From: Cellvibrio sp. OA-2007
Lineage (GTDB): Bacteria; Pseudomonadota; Gammaproteobacteria; Pseudomonadales; Cellvibrionaceae
Direction of reading: 5' to 3'
Assembly (NCBI RefSeq): GCF_000953825.1
Contig: NZ_BBUL01000092.1
Span: 62,001 to 126,000, forward strand
DNA: 64,000 nucleotides
Shown piece by piece: positions 8,949-18,059 of this stretch; the stretch's first letter is position 1, and each line of letters starts with the position of its first letter. Under the pieces are notes generated by a model. The model was given only the letters and a program-made list of their open reading frames with translations, ran no database searches and was not told where the DNA came from. A program made the translations under genes and the position numbers.

Positions 8949-9614
8949 TTAAAAATCAGGCTTCGCCGCAATAAAAACCTCAGCTCCCGTCACCGGATGC
9001 ACAAACCGTAAATCCGTCGCATGCAGCAGTAAACGATCTGCCGCTTTGGCGTAGTCACCACCATAGAACTCACAACCTAAAATGGGGTGCCCTATTGCCT
9101 GTAAATGCAGGCGCAGTTGGTGCGAGCGGCCAGTGATGGGATGTAACAACACCCGTGTGGTCTGCGCCTGTTTATCCCTACTAATCACCGTGTATTCAGT
9201 GATAGAAGGTTTACCGGTTGCCGAACAGATTTTGTATTTTGGCCCTTCATCTGCGGCGATAGCTAAATCAATGACACCTTCGTCGTGCGCCATCAAACCA
9301 GCGACCACTGCGGTGTAATGTTTACTCACCGTGCGCGCCTGAAACTGTTTGCTAATGTGGGACAACGCAGGCTTATTGAGGGGAATCACCATCACGCCCG
9401 AGGTATCAAAATCCAACCGGTGCACAATGGCGGCACTTGGGTAATCCGGTAGCAGGCGGCTAATCACTGAATCGCGGTTTTGTGGATGGCGGCCGGGCAC
9501 GCTGAGCAGGCGTGTGGGTTTGTTAATCAGGAGAAAATCAGTATCGCGTTGCAATATCTCAAGCTGGCCATCGCACGGCGGCAGGATAAATAATTGGTCA
9601 ATATCTGCTTGCAT
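8949..9614 (-). CDS. RluA-family RNA pseudouridine synthase
   Basis: This 221-residue protein carries the RluA-family catalytic block Ile-Val-His-Arg-Leu-Asp-Phe-Asp-Thr-Ser-Gly, with catalytic Asp68. The later blocks Gly-Arg-Ser-His-Gln-Leu-Arg-Leu-His and Ile-Leu-Gly-Cys-Glu-Phe-Tyr-Gly are also present. It isomerises uridine to pseudouridine in rRNA or tRNA; the short form without an S4 domain is closest to RluA itself, but the target is not provable here. It stands alone on the minus strand, divergent from the sulfite reductase gene across 274 bp that hold no other gene. Confidence 0.88.
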   Translation of the reverse strand: MQADIDQLFILPPCDGQLEILQRDTDFLLINKPTRLLSVPGRHPQNRDSVISRLLPDYPSAAIVHRLDFDTSGVMVIPLNKPALSHISKQFQARTVSKHYTAVVAGLMAHDEGVIDLAIAADEGPKYKICSATGKPSITEYTVISRDKQAQTTRVLLHPITGRSHQLRLHLQAIGHPILGCEFYGGDYAKAADRLLLHATDLRFVHPVTGAEVFIAAKPDF

Positions 9615-9888
9615 AAGTTAAATCGATAATAGATAGACAAAAAATCAATAAGGCCATGATACCAGCCCCAGCCCACTAAACTTGCGCCTCATAACCGATA
9701 GGCACAAACTTAGCGCTAAAGGTGTGTTCACATCTGCATAAGCTGCTGCTATCTTGCCGCCGCAAAACTCGCCGGAACTGGGCTTTTCCTGTATCCTGCG
9801 CGCCTCAATTTTCAGCCTACAGTGCCATTCCGTGATGGCCTCACCTAGCTGTAGGTACAGCCCTAGACATAAATAGGTATCTAGCTCC

Positions 9889-11553
9889 ATGTATATCTAC
9901 GACGAGTACGACCACAGCATTCTGCGCCAGCGTATCGCACAATTTCGCGGCCAGACCGAGCGCTTTCTGGCAGGCGAACTTCCGCCTGAACAGTTCTTAC
10001 CATTGCGCCTGCAAAACGGCCTTTATGTACAGCGCTTGGCGCCTATGCTGCGCATTAATGTGCCTTACGGGATGGTGAACAGCGCGCAATTGCGTAAATT
10101 GGCGCATATCGCTCGCCATTACGACAAAGGCTATTGCCACGTCAGTACCCGTCAGAATATCCAGTACAACTGGCCAGATCTGACCGAAGTGCCCGATATT
10201 CTTGCCGAATTGGCAGAAGTGGGCATGCACGGCACCCAGTCGAGTGGTAACTGTATCCGCAATACCACCTCCGACCAGTTTGCCGGTGTAGCACCAGACG
10301 AGCTGATCGATCCGCGCCCCTACTGCGAAATTATTCGCCAGTGGTCCAGTTTCCACCCTGAGTTCGCCTTTTTGCCGCGCAAATTCAAAATCGCCGTGAC
10401 CGGTTCGACGCAAGATCGCGCCGCAGTGCAAGTACACGATATCGGCCTGCAATTAGTACTTAACGATAAGGGCGAAGTCGGCTTTAAAGTCTATGTCGGC
10501 GGCGGCTTGGGTCGCACCCCGGTGATCGGCGTGGCAATTCGCGAATTCCTGCCAGAAGCGGATTTGCTGTCTTACCTTGAAGCGATTTTGCGTGTGTACA
10601 ACTTGTTTGGTCGTCGTGACAACAAGTACAAAGCTCGTATAAAAATTCTGGTACGCGCCTTAACCCCAGAAGTCTTTGCACAAAAAGTGGAAGACGAATG
10701 GCAACACTTAAAAGATGGCATGAACAAACTGACGCAAGCTGAAATTGAGCGCGCGAAAGGTTTCTTTACTGCGCCAGCTTACGAAACCATCGATAACGCA
10801 GCTGCCCAAGCCAGTGTCGATACCCAAGCCGCTGAAAGCGTCGCTTTTGGCAAATGGCTACAACGCAATGTGCGTGAACACAAAATTGCTGGTTACGCCT
10901 CAGTCACTCTCTCACTGAAGCCCACCGGTGTTGCCCCTGGCGATATTACCGATACTCAACTGGAAATTATCGCCAACCTCGCCGACAAATTTAGTTTTGG
11001 CGAAGCACGCACCACCCACGAACAAAATATCGTGCTGGCAGATGTGAAAAAGACCGAGCTGTTTGCTCTCTGGCAAGAGTGTAAAGCCGCCGGTTTTGCC
11101 ACACCCAACATCGGCACTATTACCGATATTATCTGCTGCCCCGGCGGTGACTTCTGTTCACTCGCCAACGCCAAATCCATTCCAATCGCCGAAGCGATTC
11201 AGCGCCAGTTTGAAGATTTGGATTATGTCTATGACCTGGGCGATATCGACCTGAATATTTCCGGTTGTATGAATGCCTGTGGCCATCACCATGTGGGTCA
11301 TATTGGCATTCTCGGTGTGGATAAATCCGGCAAAGAATTTTACCAGGTACAGTTGGGCGGTAACGCCAGCAACGACGCCTCACTCGGCGATGTCCTCGGC
11401 CCCTCTTTCGGTGCTGACGATATGCCAAGCGTGATTCAAAAAATTGTCGATGTGTATGTTGCCAATCGCACCGCAGAAGAATTATTTATCGATACCTATC
11501 GCCGTATAGGTGCCGCTCCCTTCAAGGAGAAAGTTTATGCAAAAGCTAATTAA
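9889..11553 (+). CDS. cysI: Sulfite reductase, hemoprotein (nitrite/sulfite reductase family)
   Basis: This 554-residue protein has the two ferredoxin-like half domains and siroheme/4Fe-4S domains of assimilatory sulfite reductase. The cluster cysteines are in Cys-Cys-Pro-Gly-Gly-Asp-Phe-Cys (CX5C) and Gly-Cys-Met-Asn-Ala-Cys-Gly (CX3C). It reduces sulfite to sulfide for cysteine synthesis. The DUF934 gene overlaps its 3' end by 17 nt, a pairing known from Pseudomonas cysI loci. No CysJ flavoprotein is adjacent, so the electron donor is probably ferredoxin or a separate reductase. Confidence 0.92.
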   Translation: MYIYDEYDHSILRQRIAQFRGQTERFLAGELPPEQFLPLRLQNGLYVQRLAPMLRINVPYGMVNSAQLRKLAHIARHYDKGYCHVSTRQNIQYNWPDLTEVPDILAELAEVGMHGTQSSGNCIRNTTSDQFAGVAPDELIDPRPYCEIIRQWSSFHPEFAFLPRKFKIAVTGSTQDRAAVQVHDIGLQLVLNDKGEVGFKVYVGGGLGRTPVIGVAIREFLPEADLLSYLEAILRVYNLFGRRDNKYKARIKILVRALTPEVFAQKVEDEWQHLKDGMNKLTQAEIERAKGFFTAPAYETIDNAAAQASVDTQAAESVAFGKWLQRNVREHKIAGYASVTLSLKPTGVAPGDITDTQLEIIANLADKFSFGEARTTHEQNIVLADVKKTELFALWQECKAAGFATPNIGTITDIICCPGGDFCSLANAKSIPIAEAIQRQFEDLDYVYDLGDIDLNISGCMNACGHHHVGHIGILGVDKSGKEFYQVQLGGNASNDASLGDVLGPSFGADDMPSVIQKIVDVYVANRTAEELFIDTYRRIGAAPFKEKVYAKAN

Positions 11554-12040
11554 AGACGGCGTTATCGCTGAAAACACTTGGGCATTTATCGCCAAAGCCG
11601 AAGGTGAAGCCGCTGCGGTTGCAGTGCCTGCCGGGCAAGTGTTGATCCCTGTCGCGGTATGGCTCGCACAAAAAGATCAGCTGCAAAACCGCACCGATAT
11701 AGGCGTGTGGATTGATAGCGATGAAGCTGCCGAACTGATTGGTGAAGAAGCCAATCGATTTGCCGTGATCGGTATTAACTTCCCCGGTTTTATGGATGGC
11801 CGCCCCTTCTCTACTGCACGCTTGTTGCGCGAGCGCTACGGTTTTAAAGGTGAGTTGCGCGCGACGGGCAACTTTATTCGCGACCAACTTTGTTACCTGC
11901 GCCGCTGTGGCGTAAATGCATTTGCATTTGCCAACCCCGAAGCCAATTTAGAAGAAGCGGTAAAATCTCTCAGCGATTTGCAGGAATATTATCAAGCCGC
12001 AGTTGACCAACCTCTGCCATTGTTCCGTCGCCGTGCTTGA
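11537..12040 (+). CDS. DUF934 protein, partner of sulfite reductase
   Basis: This 167-residue protein begins at the ATG at 11537, chosen because AAGGAGA lies 6 nt upstream; a start at 11510 lacks a ribosome site. It shows DUF934 features: Val-Trp-Ile-Asp-Ser-Asp-Glu, Ile-Gly-Ile-Asn-Phe-Pro-Gly-Phe-Met-Asp-Gly-Arg-Pro-Phe-Ser and Asp-Gln-Leu-Cys-Tyr-Leu-Arg-Arg-Cys-Gly. The family is consistently linked to cysI-type genes and is thought to aid sulfite reduction, without a defined biochemical role. It overlaps cysI by 17 nt. Confidence 0.9.
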   Translation: MQKLIKDGVIAENTWAFIAKAEGEAAAVAVPAGQVLIPVAVWLAQKDQLQNRTDIGVWIDSDEAAELIGEEANRFAVIGINFPGFMDGRPFSTARLLRERYGFKGELRATGNFIRDQLCYLRRCGVNAFAFANPEANLEEAVKSLSDLQEYYQAAVDQPLPLFRRRA

Positions 12041-12080
12041 TTTTATGAATCTATAAACGTTTGCTGTGTTTAAATAAAAA

Positions 12081-12106
12081 CGCCGCTGTTTGCATAAACA
12101 GCGGCG
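12081..12106 (+). terminator. Bidirectional terminator, DUF934 / patatin
   Basis: An 11-bp stem (12081-12091 with 12096-12106) has a GCAT loop and is flanked by A5 and T6. It separates the convergent sulfite reductase operon and patatin gene. Confidence 0.9.
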
Positions 12107-12128
12107 TTTTTTATTTCACCGTTCCAGA

Positions 12129-13265
12129 TTATTCAGCAAAAAAACGGCGAATATTGTCTGCTTCTGCCAAGGTATCTGTTCGCCCTAATTCAATCAGCTC
12201 GGTAATAAACTCATTGGAAAACAATAAGTAACTCGCAGCAGTTGCACCGCCACCTTTTGCGGTAGAACCAGTTGCACGCATAAAAAAGCGCAAGCTTTTC
12301 GGCAGGTAACGCACATTGCGCCCGGCAATACCATCGATGGGGTAAGAAGGAGAAATCGCCATATTGGCTACTGGCCGCAATATGATTCCATTTTCTTCCC
12401 GCACAGATTCCGGAATCAGTTTTAGCAACTGATTCATTCGCTCCAAATGCTCCAAATCACTTTCCATTGCATCAACAAACGCGCTGTTAAACAAGTGACC
12501 AACAATTTGCCCCATGGATGGCGAATGGCGATGTGGTACACGTCGATTGGCTTTTTGTGCGGTGCGGTTACCACTCACCCCCACTACAAACAAAGAATCA
12601 GCACCTAAATGCAATGCCGGGCTCATAGGTGCCAGTTGACGCAATGCACCATCACCAAAATATTCACGGTTAATGCGCACTGCGGGAAAAATAGTAGGAA
12701 TGGCAGACGACGCCAACAAATGCTCCAGACGCAACTGTGTTGGCACACCGGCGCGACGATAACGCGACCAGCCTTGCAAGCTAGGGTGCCCCTGAAAAAA
12801 ACTTACCGAGTGGCCGGATGTATAACCCATCGCCGAGATACTAACCGCCAATAATCGGCCCGAGTCGATTGCATCCGTAAGGTTTTCAAAATGGATTTTA
12901 GAACCCAACAAATTCCACAGTGGGCCATTATCCAAAAGTGATAAGGGCTTGCGGCGCCCCATACCTTCATTCATTAGGGACAAGCCTAAATAGGACAGGC
13001 CTTTAAAAATATCCATCCAACCGTGGCGATACACCTGGCCAATTTCCAGGTTCAACCACATGCGGGTAAGTGCAGTAACAGCAGATTTGAAATTGCCCTT
13101 GTGAGCCGCGATCGCCAAAGCGTTAATCGCACCGGCAGAAGTGCCGCAGATAATAGGGAAAGGGTTTTCACAGTCGTCGGGCAGTATTTCAGTCAAAGCC
13201 TGTAATACGCCCACTTGATAAGCGGCGCGTGCACCACCGCCAGATAAGATCAAAGCTCTTTTCAT
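12129..13265 (-). CDS. Patatin-like phospholipase
   Basis: This 378-residue lipid acyl hydrolase has the patatin oxyanion loop Gly-Gly-Gly-Ala-Arg-Ala-Ala-Tyr (9-16), the nucleophile elbow Gly-Thr-Ser-Ala-Gly (Ser43) and the catalytic Asp in Asp-Gly-Ala (Asp205). It probably removes acyl chains from phospholipids. No signal peptide or TPS translocator domain is visible, so it is likely cytoplasmic or membrane-associated. It has its own promoter region and shares only the convergent terminator with its neighbour. Confidence 0.9.
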   Translation of the reverse strand: MKRALILSGGGARAAYQVGVLQALTEILPDDCENPFPIICGTSAGAINALAIAAHKGNFKSAVTALTRMWLNLEIGQVYRHGWMDIFKGLSYLGLSLMNEGMGRRKPLSLLDNGPLWNLLGSKIHFENLTDAIDSGRLLAVSISAMGYTSGHSVSFFQGHPSLQGWSRYRRAGVPTQLRLEHLLASSAIPTIFPAVRINREYFGDGALRQLAPMSPALHLGADSLFVVGVSGNRTAQKANRRVPHRHSPSMGQIVGHLFNSAFVDAMESDLEHLERMNQLLKLIPESVREENGIILRPVANMAISPSYPIDGIAGRNVRYLPKSLRFFMRATGSTAKGGGATAASYLLFSNEFITELIELGRTDTLAEADNIRRFFAE

Positions 13266-13416
13266 AACGCTACTTAACCAGTTGCCTACATTTTTTATTT
13301 AACATTGTTGCAACATCTATTTTTATTAATAACTTGATCGACTCACATTAGCTTAGCAGCTGGCGTCTATATTTACCTAACGATCAGTCTTTTCTGTCGC
13401 GGCGCCAAATAAAAAA

Positions 13417-13434
13417 GCACCTGACTTAAGGTGC
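13417..13434 (-). terminator. Terminator after the acyl-CoA ligase gene
   Basis: A 6-bp stem, GCACCT with AGGTGC, is followed on the minus strand by T6. It lies 81 nt past the ligase stop codon. Confidence 0.7.
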
Positions 13435-13514
13435 TTTCTCTCCATACAGATGCGATTCACGCTTGGTTGAGTACGGCAATTCATCCACGTACTTCACACC
13501 AGACAGCATCATGT

Positions 13515-15140
13515 TTATTTTGCTTTTGCCAATTCCTCATCACGCAGCTCACGCCGTAAAATTTTCCCCACGTTAGTCTTTGGAAGCTCTTTGCGGAACT
13601 CAATTAAGTGGGGAACCTTATACGCAGTTAGCGTTTCTTTAGCGAATTTACGCACCTGCTCAATGGTTAATTGCTCATTGGTGGTCACAATAAATGCTTT
13701 GACTGTTTCGCTGCCGTCGCCATCCGGCACACCGACAATCGCAACCTCAACTATATCAGGGTGACTACTCAGTGCATCCTCCACCTCGTTGGGGAATACC
13801 TTAAAGCCGCTCACATTAATCATGTCTTTTTTGCGGTCGACAATTTTAATGTAACCATCTGCTTGAATTACCGCGATATCACCTGTTTGGAACCAGCCAT
13901 CGGCATCAATCACTTCTGCCGTAGCATCTGGGCGCAGCCAGTAACCTTTCATCACTTGTGGGCCTTTCACACATAGCTCACCAGCCTCACCGGTTGGCAG
14001 GCTATTACCCGCATCATCTATCACTTTGCATTGGGTATCGATTAAAGGCAGACCTACAGTGCCATATTGCACATTAGCCAACGGGTTATTAGAGACAACC
14101 GGTGAGGTTTCCGTCAGGCCATAACCTTCACTGATAGGTGCTTTAGTAACCTCGATCCAATGTTTGGTAGTTTCCGCGGTGAGTGCCATACCGCCAGAAC
14201 AAGTGAGGCGTAAATGACTAAAGTCCAATTTGTCAAACTCAGGGTGGCGCAACAGTGCGTTAAATAAAGTGTTGAGCCCAACAAAAAAGGTAATGGGTTT
14301 TCCCTGCAATGTTTTTATAAAACCAGGAATATCACGCGGATTGGGAATTAAAAGGCTGTGATTGCCCAACGCCATAGCCGAAGTGCAATGAATGGTAAAA
14401 GAGTAGATGTGATAAAGCGGTAAAGGTGCGACATAAAGCTCTTGAGCTGCACGAAAAACATCTTTCATACGATCGTTGAGCTGCGCCATATTGGCCACTA
14501 AATTTCGATGGGTAAGCATTGCGCCTTTTGCCACACCAGTTGTGCCACCGGTGTATTGCAAGACCGCCACATCATCCGGTGTTTGCGCAACGGATTGCCA
14601 AGGATGTGCAGCTAACGCAAGTGCTTTATTAAAACTGATCTGCTGCGGAAACTCATAGGGCGGAACCATTTTTTTAATATGCTTTACCGCAAAATTTAAC
14701 AGCATGCGCTTGAGCGGCGAATGCAAATCAGCCAGCTCGGTTACTATAACCTGCTCAACTCCCGTCTCTTTGATAATCGCGGCTGCATTTTTTGCAATAT
14801 TCGCCAGCACCACCAAGGCTTTTGCACCCGAATCGTTGAGCTGATGTTTTATTTCGTGTGCGGTATAAAGTGGATTGGTATTCACCACCACCATACCTGC
14901 ACGCAATGCGCCAAAAATAACAACGGGATATTGCAAAATATTCGGCAACTGTACTGCGATTCTATCGCCCGGTTTTAATCCGGTATGCTGTTGCAAATAA
15001 GCGGCAAAACGACCCGACAGACGATCAAGGTCAGCATAGGTCAGAGTTCGCTCCATACAGGTGAACGCACTTTTGTCAGCAAATGATTTACAGGACTCAG
15101 CAAATACCTCAGCAAGGGTTCTGTTGTAATTCAGCGACAT
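13515..15140 (-). CDS. fadD: Long-chain fatty acid-CoA ligase
   Basis: This 541-residue ANL-superfamily enzyme activates fatty acids to acyl-CoA via an acyl-adenylate. Visible motifs are Tyr-Thr-Gly-Gly-Thr-Thr-Gly-Val-Ala-Lys-Gly (P-loop), Gly-Tyr-Gly-Leu-Thr-Glu-Thr-Ser-Pro, Trp-Phe-Gln-Thr-Gly-Asp-Ile and Asp-Arg-Lys-Lys-Asp-Met-Ile-Asn-Val-Ser-Gly. The ATG at 15140 is preferred because GGAG sits just upstream; a GTG three codons earlier is possible. It lies 33 nt downstream of the acyl-CoA dehydrogenase gene, forming a beta-oxidation operon. Confidence 0.92.
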   Translation of the reverse strand: MSLNYNRTLAEVFAESCKSFADKSAFTCMERTLTYADLDRLSGRFAAYLQQHTGLKPGDRIAVQLPNILQYPVVIFGALRAGMVVVNTNPLYTAHEIKHQLNDSGAKALVVLANIAKNAAAIIKETGVEQVIVTELADLHSPLKRMLLNFAVKHIKKMVPPYEFPQQISFNKALALAAHPWQSVAQTPDDVAVLQYTGGTTGVAKGAMLTHRNLVANMAQLNDRMKDVFRAAQELYVAPLPLYHIYSFTIHCTSAMALGNHSLLIPNPRDIPGFIKTLQGKPITFFVGLNTLFNALLRHPEFDKLDFSHLRLTCSGGMALTAETTKHWIEVTKAPISEGYGLTETSPVVSNNPLANVQYGTVGLPLIDTQCKVIDDAGNSLPTGEAGELCVKGPQVMKGYWLRPDATAEVIDADGWFQTGDIAVIQADGYIKIVDRKKDMINVSGFKVFPNEVEDALSSHPDIVEVAIVGVPDGDGSETVKAFIVTTNEQLTIEQVRKFAKETLTAYKVPHLIEFRKELPKTNVGKILRRELRDEELAKAK

Positions 15141-15173
15141 TCGACACACTCCACTTTTGTTATTTTTTAAAGA

Positions 15174-16964
15174 TTAAAAATCGGCGCTCGCCAAGCTCAT
15201 TAAATTGTCTGCACCAGATTCCATCGCCTTAATTAACCCCATAGTGCGCGGCAATATACGCGCAAAATAAAATTCAGCAGCCGCCAATTTTGCTCGATAA
15301 AAACCTGGGTCAGCGACCGGCTGTGCAAGCTGGCGCAATGCTACCTGTTGCGCCTTTAGCCACAAAAAAGCCACCACAAGATAGCCCGAACACATTAGAT
15401 AATCTACCGCAGCCGCGCCAATTTCGTCTGGATTCTGCTGTGCCTGACGCGCTATGTGCATGCTCAATTGCTGCCACTCTTCACTGAGTGTAGCTAATTG
15501 TGCAGCATGCGCCGCCAGTTGTTCGGTGTCATCGCAACTACGGCAGAGCTGTGTTATTTCATCAATCAACGGCGCCAGTGTTTTGCCCCCAGCTCCCAAC
15601 ACCTTGCGCCCTAGTAAATCCAGCGCCTGAATGCCCGTAGTACCTTCGTATAAAGTGGCGATGCGGCAATCCCGTAGATTCTGCTCCAAGCCCCAATCGC
15701 GGATATAGCCGTGGCCGCCAAGGCACTGAAGTGCAAGGTTTGCCGATTCAAAACCCGCCTCTGTGCTAAAAGCTTTCACTATAGGAGTCAACAATCCGAG
15801 CAAATCCACCGCCTGTTGGCGCTCATCCGCATCCGTTGAATGTTGGCTCACATCCATTTTTATGCTGGCGTAGTAACTCAGCATGCGAATCCCTTCAACT
15901 AACGATTTTTGCGTAAGCAGCATGCGGCGAATATCAGGGTGCACAATGATGGGGTCGGCGGGACCTGCGGTATTTTTCACTCCGCTCAAGGAGCGCATTT
16001 GCAAGCGTTCACGGGCATACAAGCGCGCTTGTTGGTAACCAAACTCTGCGTGGGCAAGCCCCTGCAAACCGGAACCGATACGCGCCAGGTTCATAAAGGT
16101 AAACATATGGTTTAAACCTTTATTGACCTCACCCAGCAAACAACCTTTTGCCCCCTCAAATTGCAGCACACAAGTTGCGTTGCCGTGAATTCCCATCTTA
16201 TCTTCAAGCGACGAGCAGCTAACACCATTGACCGAGGCGAGCGAGCCATCGTCTTTTAACTGTATCTTGGGTACTACAAACAGGGAGATACCTTTAGTGC
16301 CTGCCGGTGCATCGGGCAGACGCGCAAGCACTATATGGACAATATTTTCGGCGAGATCATGATCGCCAGAGGAGATAAAGATCTTGGTGCCAGTGATCAA
16401 ATAGCTACCGTCAGGTTGAGGCTCAGCGCGAGTGCGCAGCAAGCCCAGGTCACTACCTGCATGCGCCTCCGTCAAACACATAGTGCCGGTCCAGCGGCCC
16501 GAAATCAGCGCCGGCAAATACTGTTGTTTTTGCTGCTCGGTGCCGTGGATTTCGATGGTATGCATGGCGCCTTGGGATAATCCGGCGTACATGCCCCAAG
16601 CCCAGTTAGGCGTGCCGATAATTTCACTCAGAATCACACCGAGGGATTGTGGCAAACCCTGCCCACCATAGGCCGTTGAGCGCGACAATGTAGGCCACCC
16701 GGCGTCGCAATACTGTTGATAGGCCTGTTTAAACCCAGACGGTGTGACGACATTGCCGTCGATTAATTTACACCCCTGTTGATCGCCAACCGGGCCAAGT
16801 GGTGCCAGCACTTCCTCGGCAAAGCGCGCAGCCTCACCCAAAAAAGCGCCAGTCAACTCGCGATCTACAGACGCATGACCTATCGCACCACAATGCTGCT
16901 CGTACTTAAACAGTTCAAACAGAGTGAAATCAATATCGCGCAAGGGCGTTCGGTAATTGTTCAT
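15174..16964 (-). CDS. Acyl-CoA dehydrogenase
   Basis: This 596-residue FAD enzyme oxidises acyl-CoA to enoyl-CoA. It shows Met-Cys-Leu-Thr-Glu-Ala-His-Ala-Gly-Ser-Asp-Leu-Gly (FAD/substrate signature) and Leu-Gly-Gly-His-Gly-Tyr-Ile-Arg-Asp. The Leu-Tyr-Glu-Gly-Thr-Thr-Gly-Ile-Gln motif holds the likely catalytic glutamate. The length and the C-terminal helical extension (about 460-596) match the longer FadE-like class rather than the 380-residue short-chain type. It precedes fadD in the same direction. A TTGACA at 17077-17082 is a possible -35 element, but its -10 match is poor. Confidence 0.92.
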   Translation of the reverse strand: MNNYRTPLRDIDFTLFELFKYEQHCGAIGHASVDRELTGAFLGEAARFAEEVLAPLGPVGDQQGCKLIDGNVVTPSGFKQAYQQYCDAGWPTLSRSTAYGGQGLPQSLGVILSEIIGTPNWAWGMYAGLSQGAMHTIEIHGTEQQKQQYLPALISGRWTGTMCLTEAHAGSDLGLLRTRAEPQPDGSYLITGTKIFISSGDHDLAENIVHIVLARLPDAPAGTKGISLFVVPKIQLKDDGSLASVNGVSCSSLEDKMGIHGNATCVLQFEGAKGCLLGEVNKGLNHMFTFMNLARIGSGLQGLAHAEFGYQQARLYARERLQMRSLSGVKNTAGPADPIIVHPDIRRMLLTQKSLVEGIRMLSYYASIKMDVSQHSTDADERQQAVDLLGLLTPIVKAFSTEAGFESANLALQCLGGHGYIRDWGLEQNLRDCRIATLYEGTTGIQALDLLGRKVLGAGGKTLAPLIDEITQLCRSCDDTEQLAAHAAQLATLSEEWQQLSMHIARQAQQNPDEIGAAAVDYLMCSGYLVVAFLWLKAQQVALRQLAQPVADPGFYRAKLAAAEFYFARILPRTMGLIKAMESGADNLMSLASADF

Positions 16965-17133
16965 CCTTAAGTACCCAGCAAAAGCTCGTTAAGAAATGGA
17001 AATAGTGATCACTAAAAGAGTGTCACGGCGGTTGATTGTTTCATTATGGTTTACATCTTGGCAGATACAGCCGTTATGTCAAATAGATGTATTTTTTGTC
17101 ATTTCAAGAACTAAAAGTTTGGATAAAACCAAG

Positions 17134-17697
17134 TCAGGGTTCGATTCTGCGTAATAAACGCAATAATTGCTCAGTAACTGCCGCAGTAAAACCCCATATT
17201 TCATAACCCTCATAATGATAGACAGGTACGCTAAAAACGCGACCATTACGTTCAAACCTGTCCTCTCTCACCTGAATCCCGTCATTGAAAACGCGCAAGG
17301 GAACACAAAAAATACTGTCGAGCTCAGCAGGGGATGGCAGCAAAGGCACGCCGGTATTAAAACTGGCGACAAACGGAGTGACTGGGGTTCCTGCACGAGT
17401 GTGAAATTGAGGTAAGCGCCCCAGAAGATGAATATCTGCCGCGGGCAAACCAATTTCTTCATAGGTCTCACGCTGGGCGGTGGCAAACAAATCGGCATCG
17501 CCAGGCTCCCACATGCCACCCGGAAAGCAGACTTCACCCGGATGCTGACGCAAATGCTCTGCACGCTTGGTATATAAGACGGCAGGATTATCGCCACGGC
17601 TAAGCAACACCAACACAGCGGCCTGCGGTTCAGTAACCAGCCCTAGTGGCTCATGAAGTAACAATTGCGATAGCGCATCAAATAGCGGGGAGCTCAA
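17134..17697 (-). CDS. CoA-type Nudix hydrolase
   Basis: This protein of about 187 residues has the NudL/CoA diphosphatase signature Leu-Arg-Gln-His-Pro-Gly-Glu-Val-Cys-Phe-Pro-Gly-Gly, followed by a Nudix box ending in Arg-Glu-Thr-Tyr-Glu-Glu-Ile-Gly-Leu. It probably cleaves CoA or its derivatives to phosphopantetheine and 3',5'-ADP. The reading frame stays open far upstream, but there it overlaps the NIF3-like gene. I chose the TTG at 17697 because GGAGG stands 9 nt before it, inside the end of that gene. An ATG about 40 nt further upstream lacks a ribosome site. Confidence 0.8.
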   Translation of the reverse strand: MSSPLFDALSQLLLHEPLGLVTEPQAAVLVLLSRGDNPAVLYTKRAEHLRQHPGEVCFPGGMWEPGDADLFATAQRETYEEIGLPAADIHLLGRLPQFHTRAGTPVTPFVASFNTGVPLLPSPAELDSIFCVPLRVFNDGIQVREDRFERNGRVFSVPVYHYEGYEIWGFTAAVTEQLLRLLRRIEP

Positions 17698-17698
17698 A

Positions 17699-18019
17699 CT
17701 AATCCGCCTCCAGATCAGCCAAACGCCAAACATCAAACGCAGGCTCCTCATAAGGGTGGGCTGTGCGCAATGCGGCAATTGCCGCACGGATGTGCTCATC
17801 GGCACAGACCATCTCAACCCGATACTCCGGCACTGTTGCAAGTTGGTCATGTTGCCCGAGATAGGGAGCAGCACCCGGCAAAGGCCTGAACTGCCCTTGC
17901 CCCAGCACCTGCCAACAACATTGGTCATAGTTGCCAATGCGGCCAGCGCTGGCAGCAAAGACAGCTGTTTTAACTGAATCGAGATGGGAATCGGGAACAA
18001 AGAAGACTAATTTGTACAT
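17699..18019 (-). CDS. Small NIF3/YqfO-like protein
   Basis: This 106-residue protein matches the short YqfO/CutA-like insert domain of NIF3 proteins: Tyr-Lys-Leu-Val-Phe-Phe-Val-Pro at the N-terminus, Gly-Arg-Ile-Gly-Asn-Tyr-Asp-Gln-Cys and Ala-His-Pro-Tyr-Glu-Glu-Pro-Ala-Phe-Asp near the C-terminus. Its function is unknown; related proteins bind metals or form trimers. It lies between serA and the Nudix gene and overlaps the latter's start region, which suggests coupled translation. Confidence 0.88.
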   Translation of the reverse strand: MYKLVFFVPDSHLDSVKTAVFAASAGRIGNYDQCCWQVLGQGQFRPLPGAAPYLGQHDQLATVPEYRVEMVCADEHIRAAIAALRTAHPYEEPAFDVWRLADLEAD

Positions 18020-18059
18020 CTACCCTGCCCCCAATTATCAGACTGGAACAACAACGGGA

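Noticed and set aside
17698-18000. Long N-terminal extension of the Nudix protein
   Set aside because: It lies entirely over the NIF3-like gene in another frame and has no family similarity; the ribosome site supports the TTG at 17697.
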